A DNA stretch of 6,496 nt from Clostridiaceae bacterium (GTDB lineage: Bacteria > Bacillota > Clostridia > Saccharofermentanales > UBA5734). The stretch covers positions 1-6,496 of the forward strand of contig JAAYFZ010000320.1 of NCBI GenBank assembly GCA_012727965.1, given 5' to 3'. Positions 1 to 6,496 of this stretch are shown one piece after another (the stretch's first letter is position 1; every line of letters starts with the position of its first letter). The position numbers and the translations under genes are program-made. The notes beneath the pieces were generated by a model that did not search any database, had not been told where the DNA came from, and saw only the letters and a program-made list of their open reading frames with translations.

Positions 1-352
1 CCGGCCAGGGATGCTCCGGTGCCAGTCTGTAATCGATCGCAGCAAGCTTACTGCCGAACTCGACAGCGAGCGAAGCAGCGCCATTTCTTGAAAAAAGCAC
101 TGATCCGCCGATATAGCCGCCGCCATGAAGATAAAGGATCGCACGATCCACCGGGAAGAAGTCCTGACTCATCCAGGTGACTGGACAATTGCCAAGCTGG
201 CCTTCAACTATCTCATACTTGCCAAAAATGACGGCACCGGCAGGGACTGACATGCCCTGCCGGTAAGCCTTAACTTTTTCTTCCGCTGTCTTAGCTTCAC
301 TGATTTCTTTGTTCACTCGCTCCATCTTGTTTTTTACGAGGCCGCGGAGCAT
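1..352 (-). CDS. alpha/beta hydrolase, HSL (hormone-sensitive lipase / GDXG) family, partial
   Basis: The first 117 codons are visible; the rest lies beyond the left edge. Residues 76-84 read HGGGYIGGS, the oxyanion-hole motif of the HSL family of carboxylesterases and lipases. Residues 107-117 read DYRLAPEHPWP, the conserved strand and loop that come before the nucleophile in this family. The catalytic Ser (usually GDSAGG), Asp and His would lie off the window and cannot be checked. Family members hydrolyse short-chain acyl esters, usually in the cytoplasm; the substrate here is unknown. No signal peptide is visible. The start is uncertain: the ATG at 352 is used, but an in-frame GTG at 373 would add seven residues and begin two codons after the nrdJ stop. 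Neither has a clear ribosome binding site. The gene follows nrdJ by 24 bp with no terminator between, so co-transcription and translational coupling are likely. The family call is strong; the function is not known. Confidence 0.85.
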   Translation of the reverse strand, partial: MLRGLVKNKMERVNKEISEAKTAEEKVKAYRQGMSVPAGAVIFGKYEIVEGQLGNCPVTWMSQDFFPVDRAILYLHGGGYIGGSVLFSRNGAASLAVEFGSKLAAIDYRLAPEHPWP

Positions 353-376
353 AGCCGACGATAAGCTGGCCACAGT

Positions 377-3300
377 TTAGGAACAGCCTGTCGTAGTACC
401 GCAGTCGAGACAGACCTTACAGGTACCGTTCTTGACCATGCGGGAGCTTGAGCAATTCGGACAGGTGGAACCGTCATAGAGCTTCTCACCGTTTTGTGCA
501 GCGTCTTTTGCGTTCTCATGGATGAAATCTTCAAGCCCTATCTGACTGTCCATAGGAGCCTGGCCCTTCTGTGCCTTCGCTTTTGCGCCATCGGGATAAT
601 GAGCCAGGCCGTCGATACCAGGTTCCTGCTGTGCGCCCGTGGCATATTCACGTTCTCTCAGAGCGGGAAAAGCCAATGCCGGTGCGTCATCCTCATCATC
701 GTCATCTTCTTGTACTCCAGCTCTGTATTCCAGATCGATTATCGCATTATCCGCTGCATCTTCAGATTTGGAAGCAACTGGAGCTATAGCATTAAGTTCA
801 TCTGCGGGATGCAAATCCGGCTGTTCAGGTTTGACCTGACAACGGGAATAGTCGCCGATTTCGATGTCGATAACCTTGCTGATCAGATCAGATATCGAAG
901 TGCAATACTTAATATAAGGATGTCTTGTGACGAATCCATAAGGCTCATACTTCTGACCACGCAGCATCTTGGAAATATTCTGCGGCGGAATCTTATACTG
1001 CAGCATGACTGAGATCGTCTTGGACAATGAGTTCAGAAGACCCATGATCAAGGTGCCTTCACGGTCTGTTGTGATGTATATCTCTGAGATCTCGCCATTG
1101 CTGCCGCGGTTTACTGTGGTATAGATTTTTACATCCTCGATCTGTGCCGGATGTGTTCTGCCTGTTCTGATACCAACTGGTTTCTCGCGTCTTGATGACA
1201 GCGGCGGATTTATCAGCTTATTCTGCTCCACGATCTTCCTCTGCATTGACTCGGCTTTTGCCAGTAGATCTCTGTAGAGTAGTTCATCGAGCGGCAGCGC
1301 ACCATGATCCTGGCTGAGGTAGCGATTAAGGGGCTGGGTAAATTTGGAACCATCCCTATATAGCGTGATTCCCTTAACACCTAATTTCCAGGCATTTATA
1401 TGGACGGTCTTGAAATCTTCAACTGTTGCATCATTCGGTAAATTGACTGTTTTTGAAATCGCGCCCGAGAGCAGCGGTGTCAGTGCTGCCACCATCAGAA
1501 CATGTCCCTGGAAATGGATATAACGCTTGCCATTGCCGCACTGATTGGCAGTATCAAATACAGCCAGATGCTCGGGCTTAAGCCAGGGAGCATCCTCGAT
1601 CTGGCCATCGATGACCTGACCATCTTCTTCACGCATAATATGGTCGATGATGTCACGGATCTGCTCTTCTGTATAGCCCAGGCGTCTAAGGCCAATGCTG
1701 ATGACCGGGTTTGCCAGCATCATGAAGCCGCCACCTGAGAGTTTCTTATAAACTACATGAGAGAAGAATGGCTCTATGCTGGTCGCCGAACAATCCATGG
1801 CAAAAGATATGGTTCCTGTTGGTGCCATAACACTTACCTGGGCATTACGGTAGCCGTTAACCTCACCGCTGGACAGCGCCTGCTGCCATGACTCCTTAAG
1901 AGCGGCCGACAGATCTGCCTGACCCAGCTCCTCGAGGATTTCGTGCCTGACATGAAGTGGTTCATAGGACAGACCTTCGAACTCATCCTCTCTGGCACCG
2001 GCAACGCGGGCATGATTACGCAGCACCCGCAGCATATGTTCACGGTTAAGCTCATAAACATGGAATGGACCTGCCACTTCAGACATGAGTGAAGAAACAT
2101 AATAGCTGTGGCCAGTAAGAACGCCGGTAAGCGCAGCAGCGTATGCTCTGGCTTCATCTGAATCATAAGGCAGACCGCTGGCCATCAGCAGAGAAGCCAG
2201 ATTGGCCATGCCGAGACCGGTGGTTCTGAATATCCAGGTTTTTCTGGCAATATCTTCTGTCGGGAATTGTCCCCAGTGAATCGAAGCTTCCAGCACCAGC
2301 TGACAAAGTGTGATCATGTGGACAAATGACTCTACATCGAAACGGCCTGTTTCAATATCGAGGAAACGCAGAACATTTATCGAAGCCAGATTACAACTGG
2401 TATCGTCGAGAAAAGCGTATTCGCCGCAAGGATTGGTTGAGTTAAGACTGTTATGACGTGCTCCAAGCAGTCCATCCTCGCCAGCCGGACAGGTGTGCCA
2501 AGCATTGAAGGTATCTGTAAACTGAGGGGCCGGATCAGCACAGCGCCAGGCTGCTTCGTTGAATTTCTGCCAGAGCTCAGCAACAGGCACTTCTCGGTTG
2601 ATCGACTGATCAATTCTGCCCTGGAGCAGCTGTGTGCTCTCCGGCTCTTCGTCGAGGCCTGTGACCTTCTGCATGAATTCATCGGTCAGTCGGACTGAGT
2701 TGTTGCTGTTCTGTCCTGATACTGTCTGATAAGCTTCGCCGTCCATGTCAGCGTCATAACCCATCTTGGCCAGTGCTCTGACCTTATCCTCTTCTGTGGC
2801 TTTCCACAGGATGAAGTTTTCAATTTCAGGATGGTCTATATCCAGACAGACCATTTTTGCTGCTCTTCTGGTAGTACCGCCCGATTTGATCGCACCGGCG
2901 TTGCGGTCGAGACCCTTGAGGAAGCTCATAAGACCAGATGAGGCTCCGCCGCCTGAGAGCTTCTCGCCTTCTGCGCGGATGCTTGAGAAATTAGTTCCTG
3001 TGCCTGAGCCACCCTTGAAGAGCTTAGTCTCAGTTACATATTCTTCAGAGATCGAATGGGCGCCAAGCAGCTTGTCCTCGATTGAAAGAATGAAACAGGC
3101 CGATGCCTGTGTTCTTGTATAGTCGTCCTCTGACATTACTACTCTGCCCTGTTTCTCGTCATAGTAATAGAGACTGCTGCAGCCGCCCTGGATACCATAG
3201 CTGAGCTTGAGGCCCGTATTGAACCACTGCGGCGAGTTAGGTGCGAACATCTGATTGAGGAAACAATAAACGAGCTCATCATAGACAATAGTCTTCTGCT

Positions 3301-3631
3301 CGTTATTTTGCAGTATACCCTCTTCTACCAGTGCCTCGACCCAGAAATTGACCATACGATGAGCTACCTGGCGCATGCTGGTCTCGTAGCCCTCAGGAGA
3401 CCCAACACCTGCCTTGCGGAAATATTTCGACGCGATAATATCGCAGGCTGTCTGTGAATAATGCTCGGGGAAATCGAGATCCTTCATATCTGTAAGTACA
3501 CGACCGCTCTTATGGTCCTTCAGCAAAACATCTCTTTTGCTCCAGTTAAATAGATCATAAACTGTCAAATTCGAGTTTTGCTCAAGTGCACCTGTGAAAT
3601 GGCGCTTGATCAAAGTGTGAAGCTGTGACAT
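377..3631 (-). CDS. nrdJ: adenosylcobalamin-dependent (class II) ribonucleoside reductase
   Basis: This complete 1084-residue enzyme reduces ribonucleotides to deoxyribonucleotides in the cytoplasm, using adenosylcobalamin to make a thiyl radical, so it needs no oxygen and no separate radical subunit. The motif NPCGE at 400-404 supplies the radical Cys402 with Asn400 and Glu404. Cys179 (in SACF) and Cys413 (in TSCN) fit the pair oxidised during reduction. Other family hallmarks are GGSGTGTNFSSIR at 207-219, SGGTTRRAAKMV at 250-261, APTGTISF at 603-610 and LYRDGSKFTQPL at 757-768. Residues about 830-925 look like the TSCPD domain common in long NrdJ proteins. An acidic run lies at 975-982. The tail has six Cys (1057, 1060, 1071, 1074, 1077, 1083), resembling the zinc-ribbon and redox tail that re-reduces the active site. 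No N-terminal ATP-cone is recognisable to me. The start at 3631 has a strong GGAGGG site. Upstream lie a promoter and paired NrdR boxes. Confidence 0.97.
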   Translation of the reverse strand: MSQLHTLIKRHFTGALEQNSNLTVYDLFNWSKRDVLLKDHKSGRVLTDMKDLDFPEHYSQTACDIIASKYFRKAGVGSPEGYETSMRQVAHRMVNFWVEALVEEGILQNNEQKTIVYDELVYCFLNQMFAPNSPQWFNTGLKLSYGIQGGCSSLYYYDEKQGRVVMSEDDYTRTQASACFILSIEDKLLGAHSISEEYVTETKLFKGGSGTGTNFSSIRAEGEKLSGGGASSGLMSFLKGLDRNAGAIKSGGTTRRAAKMVCLDIDHPEIENFILWKATEEDKVRALAKMGYDADMDGEAYQTVSGQNSNNSVRLTDEFMQKVTGLDEEPESTQLLQGRIDQSINREVPVAELWQKFNEAAWRCADPAPQFTDTFNAWHTCPAGEDGLLGARHNSLNSTNPCGEYAFLDDTSCNLASINVLRFLDIETGRFDVESFVHMITLCQLVLEASIHWGQFPTEDIARKTWIFRTTGLGMANLASLLMASGLPYDSDEARAYAAALTGVLTGHSYYVSSLMSEVAGPFHVYELNREHMLRVLRNHARVAGAREDEFEGLSYEPLHVRHEILEELGQADLSAALKESWQQALSSGEVNGYRNAQVSVMAPTGTISFAMDCSATSIEPFFSHVVYKKLSGGGFMMLANPVISIGLRRLGYTEEQIRDIIDHIMREEDGQVIDGQIEDAPWLKPEHLAVFDTANQCGNGKRYIHFQGHVLMVAALTPLLSGAISKTVNLPNDATVEDFKTVHINAWKLGVKGITLYRDGSKFTQPLNRYLSQDHGALPLDELLYRDLLAKAESMQRKIVEQNKLINPPLSSRREKPVGIRTGRTHPAQIEDVKIYTTVNRGSNGEISEIYITTDREGTLIMGLLNSLSKTISVMLQYKIPPQNISKMLRGQKYEPYGFVTRHPYIKYCTSISDLISKVIDIEIGDYSRCQVKPEQPDLHPADELNAIAPVASKSEDAADNAIIDLEYRAGVQEDDDDEDDAPALAFPALREREYATGAQQEPGIDGLAHYPDGAKAKAQKGQAPMDSQIGLEDFIHENAKDAAQNGEKLYDGSTCPNCSSSRMVKNGTCKVCLDCGTTTGCS

Positions 3632-3636
3632 AAATA

Positions 3637-3642
3637 CCCTCC
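3637..3642 (-). promoter_or_regulatory. ribosome binding site of nrdJ
   Basis: On the minus strand GGAGGG sits 5 nt before the ATG at 3631. It is a near-perfect Shine-Dalgarno match and settles the nrdJ start. Confidence 0.9.
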
Positions 3643-3683
3643 AATAAGTTGATTGCCTTGCAGATAGGCTATTACAGACTATT

Positions 3684-3699
3684 TACCAATATATTGTGT
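3684..3699 (-). promoter_or_regulatory. NrdR box, proximal to nrdJ
   Basis: The minus-strand sequence ACACAATATATTGGTA matches 13 of 16 positions of the known NrdR consensus (ACACWATATATWGTGT). It falls between the predicted transcription start and the nrdJ ribosome binding site, about +20 to +35. NrdR is a zinc-ribbon/ATP-cone repressor that binds two such boxes cooperatively when loaded with ATP and dATP, shutting off ribonucleotide reductase genes. The partner box is exactly 32 bp away, three helical turns. The nrdR gene itself is not in this window. Confidence 0.85.
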
Positions 3700-3715
3700 T
3701 CATCTACTGCAGAGC

Positions 3716-3731
3716 ACACTACATATTGTAG
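3716..3731 (-). promoter_or_regulatory. NrdR box, distal, overlapping the nrdJ -10
   Basis: The minus-strand sequence CTACAATATGTAGTGT also matches 13 of 16 positions of the NrdR consensus. A 16-bp linker (3700-3715) separates it from the proximal box, the spacing typical of tandem NrdR boxes. The mismatches fall in opposite half-sites of the two boxes, so each has one near-perfect outer arm. The predicted -10 hexamer lies wholly inside this box, so bound NrdR would block RNA polymerase. Confidence 0.85.
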
Positions 3732-3753
3732 TTATATCCAAACCTTTTCGCAA
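3725..3753 (-). promoter_or_regulatory. sigma-70-type promoter of nrdJ
   Basis: On the minus strand a -35 of TTGCGA (3753-3748, 4 of 6 matches to TTGACA) and a -10 of TACAAT (3730-3725, 5 of 6 to TATAAT) are 17 bp apart. The predicted start is near 3718, giving a 5' leader of about 87 nt. The overlap with the distal NrdR box supports the assignment. It is predicted from sequence alone. Confidence 0.65.
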
Positions 3754-3829
3754 GGCTCTATTGAACAAAATTCTAAGTTTAATTTCTATTTATTGTAGAT
3801 TTTTATATTTCTCAACAATAATCCCTGAT

Positions 3830-3845
3830 AAAAGCAGCCGCTTTT
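3830..3845. repeat. short perfect inverted repeat between the divergent promoters
   Basis: AAAAGC (3830-3835) and GCTTTT (3840-3845) are exact reverse complements around a 4-nt spacer AGCC. It lies upstream of both promoters, so it is unlikely to terminate either transcript. It could be a regulator half-site pair or chance; with only two G-C pairs per arm it is weak. Confidence 0.3.
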
Positions 3846-3878
3846 GCAAGTTCTTGTTTTCTATATTGCATTTTGTTG

Positions 3879-3907
3879 TTGCGTTTTTGAGTTACCGATG
3901 TTATAAT
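3879..3907 (+). promoter_or_regulatory. extended -10 promoter of gltB
   Basis: A perfect TATAAT at 3902-3907 is preceded by TGT (3899-3901), giving the extended -10 form TGnTATAAT. A partial -35, TTGCGT (3879-3884, 3 of 6), lies 17 bp upstream. The predicted start near 3914 would give a gltB leader of about 230 nt. This is the best plus-strand promoter I found in the intergenic region. Confidence 0.6.
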
Positions 3908-3936
3908 CCATGGCAGAACAACAAGGATTTACCTCG

Positions 3937-3957
3937 AGAGTTTACTAAGTATGCTCT
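3937..3957 (+). promoter_or_regulatory. 5' stem-loop in the gltB leader
   Basis: AGAG (3937-3940) pairs with CTCT (3954-3957). The helix continues through a T-G wobble, one T-T mismatch and three more pairs, closing on a TAA triloop. It would lie about 25 nt from the predicted RNA 5' end. It is short and may be chance. Confidence 0.3.
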
Positions 3958-4014
3958 AGATCAAATAATCCTGCTAACCATTGATAAGCAAGCACAATTT
4001 CTCTGGCGTACTTC

Positions 4015-4036
4015 AAGGGCGAACGACGCGGCCCTT
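4015..4036 (+). promoter_or_regulatory. hairpin before a T-rich tract in the gltB leader
   Basis: AAGGGC (4015-4020) and GCCCTT (4031-4036) form a perfect 6-bp stem with a 10-nt loop. A T-rich tract follows at 4048-4063. An alternative fold pairs GCGAACG (4019-4025) with TGTGCGC (4041-4047), six pairs including a wobble and one mismatch, directly next to the T-tract like an intrinsic terminator. The two folds share bases and exclude each other, an arrangement like an attenuator. The 3' arm could also pair with AAGGG of the gltB ribosome binding site. The stems are short and nothing here identifies a known riboswitch class. Confidence 0.4.
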
Positions 4037-4079
4037 CTGATGTGCGCTTTTTTATTTCTTTTTCACAATGGTGTGACAG

Positions 4080-4117
4080 GAACGACTGATCTTAAGCTTA
4101 TGCAAGTTCAGTCGTTT
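4080..4117 (+). promoter_or_regulatory. stem-loop just upstream of the gltB ribosome binding site
   Basis: AACGACTGA (4081-4089) and TCAGTCGTT (4108-4116) form a perfect 9-bp stem, with a G-T wobble at the base (4080/4117) and an 18-nt loop. A T-rich stretch follows (4115-4124), so it could be a weak intrinsic terminator or attenuator. It ends 13 nt before the gltB Shine-Dalgarno, so it could equally affect RNA stability or translation. A second copy of AACGAC at 4022-4027, in the loop of the previous hairpin, could compete for the same 3' arm. Confidence 0.5.
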
Positions 4118-4130
4118 ATTGTTTCATATA

Positions 4131-4136
4131 AGGGGG
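4131..4136 (+). promoter_or_regulatory. ribosome binding site of gltB
   Basis: AGGGGG lies 7 nt before the ATG at 4144. It is a good Shine-Dalgarno and supports this start, which also places the propeptide and catalytic Cys correctly. Confidence 0.85.
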
Positions 4137-4143
4137 AAGCACA

Positions 4144-6496
4144 ATGCTATTAAACAAAAAAGGTCTGCCCGAGAGACAGGGACTCTATGATCCGCAGCAT
4201 GAACACGATGCCTGCGGAATAGGATTCGTTGTCAATATAAAAGGCGTGCGTTCGCACGACATCGTCAAATCCGGTTTGAAAATTCTCTCCAGCCTTGCCC
4301 ACAGAGGCGGCGCCGGCAGCGAAGACAATACGGGTGATGGTGCCGGTATCCTCCTTCAATTGCCTCATGAATTTTTCTGCAGAGTCTGTACAGAAGCAGG
4401 AATCGCTTTGCCGGGAGCAGGAGAATACGGTGTCGGTATGGTTTTTCTGCCGCGCCAGGACGCTATGCGCGCTTATGTTGAGAAAAAAATCGAGGCAATA
4501 GTCCAGGAAGAGGGCCAACAAACACTAGGTTGGAGAACTCCACCAGTCAATCCTGATAGTCTTGGTCAGGCTACGCGCGATAGCATGCCTTGCATCAGAC
4601 AGTTGTTTATTGGTGCTAAATCCGGGGAGCAGCTTGATAGAGAGCAGTTTGAGCGCACTTTGTATATCATTCGCAAGCGTTGCGAGAAACTGATCGAAGG
4701 CTTACCGGAAAACAGTTCTGATTATTTCTATTTTGCCAGCCTCTCGAGCAGGACGATCGTCTATAAGGGCATGTTGACAGCAGAGCAGGTCGATGCTTTC
4801 TATGTCGATTTGACTTGTCTTGACTTCGAATCGGCACTGGCACTGGTTCATTCACGTTATAGCACTAATACTTTCCCCAGCTGGGAAAGAGCTCATCCAT
4901 ACAGATATCTCATTCACAACGGTGAGATCAATACCTTGCGCGGCAATGTCAACTGGATGAATGCCAGACAGGCTGCGATAAAAACTGATCTCTTCGGCCA
5001 GGACCTCGAGCGCATCTTCCCTATTATTCATCCACAGGGCAGTGACTCGGCAATGTTTGATAACTGTCTGGAATTCATGACTCTGTCCGGACGTAGTCTG
5101 GCTCATGCCGCCATGATGATGGTTCCTGAACCCTGGAACAAGCATGAACAGATGCCCAACGAGCTGCGAGCCTTCTACGAATATAACAGTATGTTGATGG
5201 AGCCCTGGGACGGCCCGGCCGCCATGGCCATGACCGATGGAGTCAGAGTAGCTGCGCTTCTTGACCGCAATGGTCTGAGACCTTCGCGCTACTATCTGAC
5301 CGACGATGATACGATCATCCTCGCCTCCGAAGCAGGAGTTCTCGATATTCCGCCGCAAAAAATCATCCGCAAGGACCGTCTGAGACCGGGACGCATGCTG
5401 CTGATCGATACAGAAGCTGGCAGGATCATCGCTGATGATGAGCTGAAGGCGCAGGTTTCAGCCGAGCAGCCTTATCGTGCATGGCTCGACAAATACACAA
5501 GCAAATTGTCGGATATAAGCGGCCTGTCAGCCTGCAGTTCGGCCAGGGCTCATGATATGACGCTTGAGCAACAGGAAAAGCTGTTTGGCTATAGCTATGA
5601 GGATATGCGCGAGGTCCTGCTGCCGATGGCTGCTGACGGCATCGAGGCGCTTGGCTCGATGGGTCAGGACACACCGCTCGCAGTACTCTCTTCGCAGAAT
5701 CAGCTGTTGTACAACTATTTCAAGCAGCTATTCGCACAGGTCACCAATCCACCGATCGATGCAATCCGCGAAGAGATCGTAACATCCACTGAGATCCATA
5801 TCGGCCGCGGCGGCAACCTGATCAGCCCACAAGCAGAAGACTGCAGACAGCTTAAGCTCGAGCAGCCGATTCTCGATAACGAGGAATTGTCAGCAATCAG
5901 CAAACTAAATGATGACCATTTCAAATCAGCTGTACTTCCGACACTTTTTCGGGTACATGGCGGCGGCAGATCTCTGGAAAAAGCACTCGATGATATGTTC
6001 ACGGCTGCTGATCAGGCCGTCGCAGACGGCGCTTCGATACTTATTCTTTCTGACAGAAATGCTAACCTGTCACATGCGCCGATCCCGGCACTATTGGCTC
6101 TTGCCGGCCTGCACCATCACCTCATCCGCAGCAAAACCAGAACGAACGTCAGTCTGATCGTCGAATCAGGTGAGCCTCGTGAGGTTCATCACATGGCACT
6201 GCTGCTTGGTTATGGCGCCTCGGCCATTAACCCCTGGCTGGCCTATGACGTGATCGACGATTTGATCAACCAGGAACTTCTTACCGGCAAAACAAAGGAT
6301 GAAGCCCATAAATTATACAAAAAGGCACTGGTAAAAGGCATCGTCAAGGTCATTTCCAAGATGGGAATTTCAACGATACAGAGCTATCAGGGTGCTCAGA
6401 TCTTCGAAGCGCTCGGCATCAGCAGTCGTGTGATCGATCGTTACTTCACGATGACGCCTTCTCGTATCGAGGGCATCACCCTCGAAGATATCGCCG
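4144..6496 (+). CDS. gltB: glutamate synthase, large / ferredoxin-dependent subunit, partial (3' end off window)
   Basis: The first 784 codons are open with no stop; the family is usually about 1500 residues, so roughly half is visible. The enzyme transfers the amide of glutamine to 2-oxoglutarate, giving two glutamates, in the cytoplasm. Residues 1-23 are a propeptide, removed so that Cys24 (in DACGIGFV) becomes the N-terminal nucleophile of the class II glutaminase domain (about 24-430). Supporting motifs are HRGG at 53-56, RYSTNTFPSW from 238, HNGEINTLRGN at 258-268, HPQGSDS at 296-302, WDGPAAM at 355-361 and DRNGLRPSRYY at 374-384. The central domain (about 460-745) contains NPPIDAIREE at 535-544 and HIGRGGNL at 552-559, ending near SKMGISTIQSYQGAQ (738-752). 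The FMN and iron-sulfur domains and the GXGXG repeat domain lie beyond the edge. Whether it uses NADPH through a GltD partner or ferredoxin cannot be told here. A Shine-Dalgarno and a long structured leader precede it. Confidence 0.96.
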   Translation, partial: MLLNKKGLPERQGLYDPQHEHDACGIGFVVNIKGVRSHDIVKSGLKILSSLAHRGGAGSEDNTGDGAGILLQLPHEFFCRVCTEAGIALPGAGEYGVGMVFLPRQDAMRAYVEKKIEAIVQEEGQQTLGWRTPPVNPDSLGQATRDSMPCIRQLFIGAKSGEQLDREQFERTLYIIRKRCEKLIEGLPENSSDYFYFASLSSRTIVYKGMLTAEQVDAFYVDLTCLDFESALALVHSRYSTNTFPSWERAHPYRYLIHNGEINTLRGNVNWMNARQAAIKTDLFGQDLERIFPIIHPQGSDSAMFDNCLEFMTLSGRSLAHAAMMMVPEPWNKHEQMPNELRAFYEYNSMLMEPWDGPAAMAMTDGVRVAALLDRNGLRPSRYYLTDDDTIILASEAGVLDIPPQKIIRKDRLRPGRMLLIDTEAGRIIADDELKAQVSAEQPYRAWLDKYTSKLSDISGLSACSSARAHDMTLEQQEKLFGYSYEDMREVLLPMAADGIEALGSMGQDTPLAVLSSQNQLLYNYFKQLFAQVTNPPIDAIREEIVTSTEIHIGRGGNLISPQAEDCRQLKLEQPILDNEELSAISKLNDDHFKSAVLPTLFRVHGGGRSLEKALDDMFTAADQAVADGASILILSDRNANLSHAPIPALLALAGLHHHLIRSKTRTNVSLIVESGEPREVHHMALLLGYGASAINPWLAYDVIDDLINQELLTGKTKDEAHKLYKKALVKGIVKVISKMGISTIQSYQGAQIFEALGISSRVIDRYFTMTPSRIEGITLEDIA

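Larger units (their letters stand above)
3632..4143. other. divergent intergenic region between nrdJ and gltB
   Basis: About 510 bp separate the two divergent starts, and the stretch is visibly more AT-rich than the genes. The nrdJ side (3632-3753) holds the ribosome binding site, two NrdR-like operators and a promoter. The middle (3754-3878) is T-rich and A-rich and shows only a short hairpin at 3830-3845. The gltB side (3879-4143) holds an extended -10 promoter and a leader with inverted repeats at 3937-3957, 4015-4036 and 4080-4117. I found no convincing protein-coding gene in it. Confidence 0.8.

Noticed and set aside
494..1012. 172-codon plus-strand open frame antisense to the end of nrdJ
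   Set aside because: It lies entirely opposite well-conserved nrdJ sequence and shows no domain or Shine-Dalgarno, so it is a shadow frame.
3781..3900. Possible NtcA (GTA-N8-TAC) or sigma-54 site upstream of gltB
   Set aside because: The nearest candidates lack the required second half-site (GTA then TAT, not TAC), and no TGGCAC-N5-TTGCA-like element is present.
4015..4053. T-box-like element in the gltB leader (AAGGG ... CGCG ... CCCTT then T-rich tract)
   Set aside because: The outline recalls a T-box antiterminator, but the tRNA-pairing bulge UGGN is absent (the sequence reads CGAA), there is no A2 helix, and I see no Stem I with a specifier loop upstream.
3845..4109. Nine-base direct repeat TGCAAGTTC at 3845 and 4101
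   Set aside because: A repeat of this length is expected about as often as not by chance in several hundred bases, and no further copies or flanking symmetry were seen.
3761..4153. Open frame of 130 codons on the plus strand filling the intergenic region
   Set aside because: It begins at a TTG with no convincing ribosome binding site, has an AT-driven amino-acid composition with no recognisable domain, spans the gltB promoter and leader, and overlaps the gltB start in another frame.
4150..5674. Minus-strand open frames of 62 to 168 codons opposite gltB
   Set aside because: The opposite strand encodes a continuous, well-conserved glutamate synthase; these frames have no family resemblance and are shadows.

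Overview
This is a bacterial chromosomal segment of ordinary metabolic genes. It holds three protein-coding genes, two of them cut by the window edges, and one informative divergent intergenic region. The sequence does not identify the organism. Coding regions look roughly balanced in base composition and the intergenic region is clearly AT-rich. A cobalamin-dependent (class II) ribonucleotide reductase implies access to vitamin B12 and the ability to make deoxyribonucleotides with or without oxygen. I saw no mobile element, CRISPR array, tRNA or rRNA.

Layout: (1) Positions 1-352, minus strand: the N-terminal part of an alpha/beta hydrolase of the hormone-sensitive-lipase (HSL) family, running off the left edge. 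(2) Positions 377-3631, minus strand: a complete class II ribonucleotide reductase, nrdJ, 1084 residues, with intact active-site motifs, a TSCPD-type domain, an acidic linker and a Cys-rich tail. The hydrolase lies immediately downstream in the same reading frame, so the two are probably co-transcribed. (3) Positions 3632-4143: a divergent intergenic region of about 510 bp. On the nrdJ side it carries a good Shine-Dalgarno, a promoter with 17-bp spacing, and two 16-bp palindromes matching the NrdR box, centred 32 bp apart, the upstream one covering the -10 element. On the other side is an extended -10 promoter followed by a leader of about 230 nt with several inverted repeats. (4) Position 4144 to the right edge, plus strand: the first 784 codons of the large (or ferredoxin-dependent) subunit of glutamate synthase, gltB, with its propeptide, catalytic Cys, glutaminase domain and central domain.

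The genes link two central pathways. NrdJ makes deoxyribonucleotides and is probably repressed by NrdR when (d)ATP is plentiful. GltB makes glutamate from glutamine and 2-oxoglutarate. I see no functional link beyond sharing the intergenic region. The most useful new observations are the NrdR operator pair and the structured gltB leader. I found no convincing undescribed multi-gene system here.
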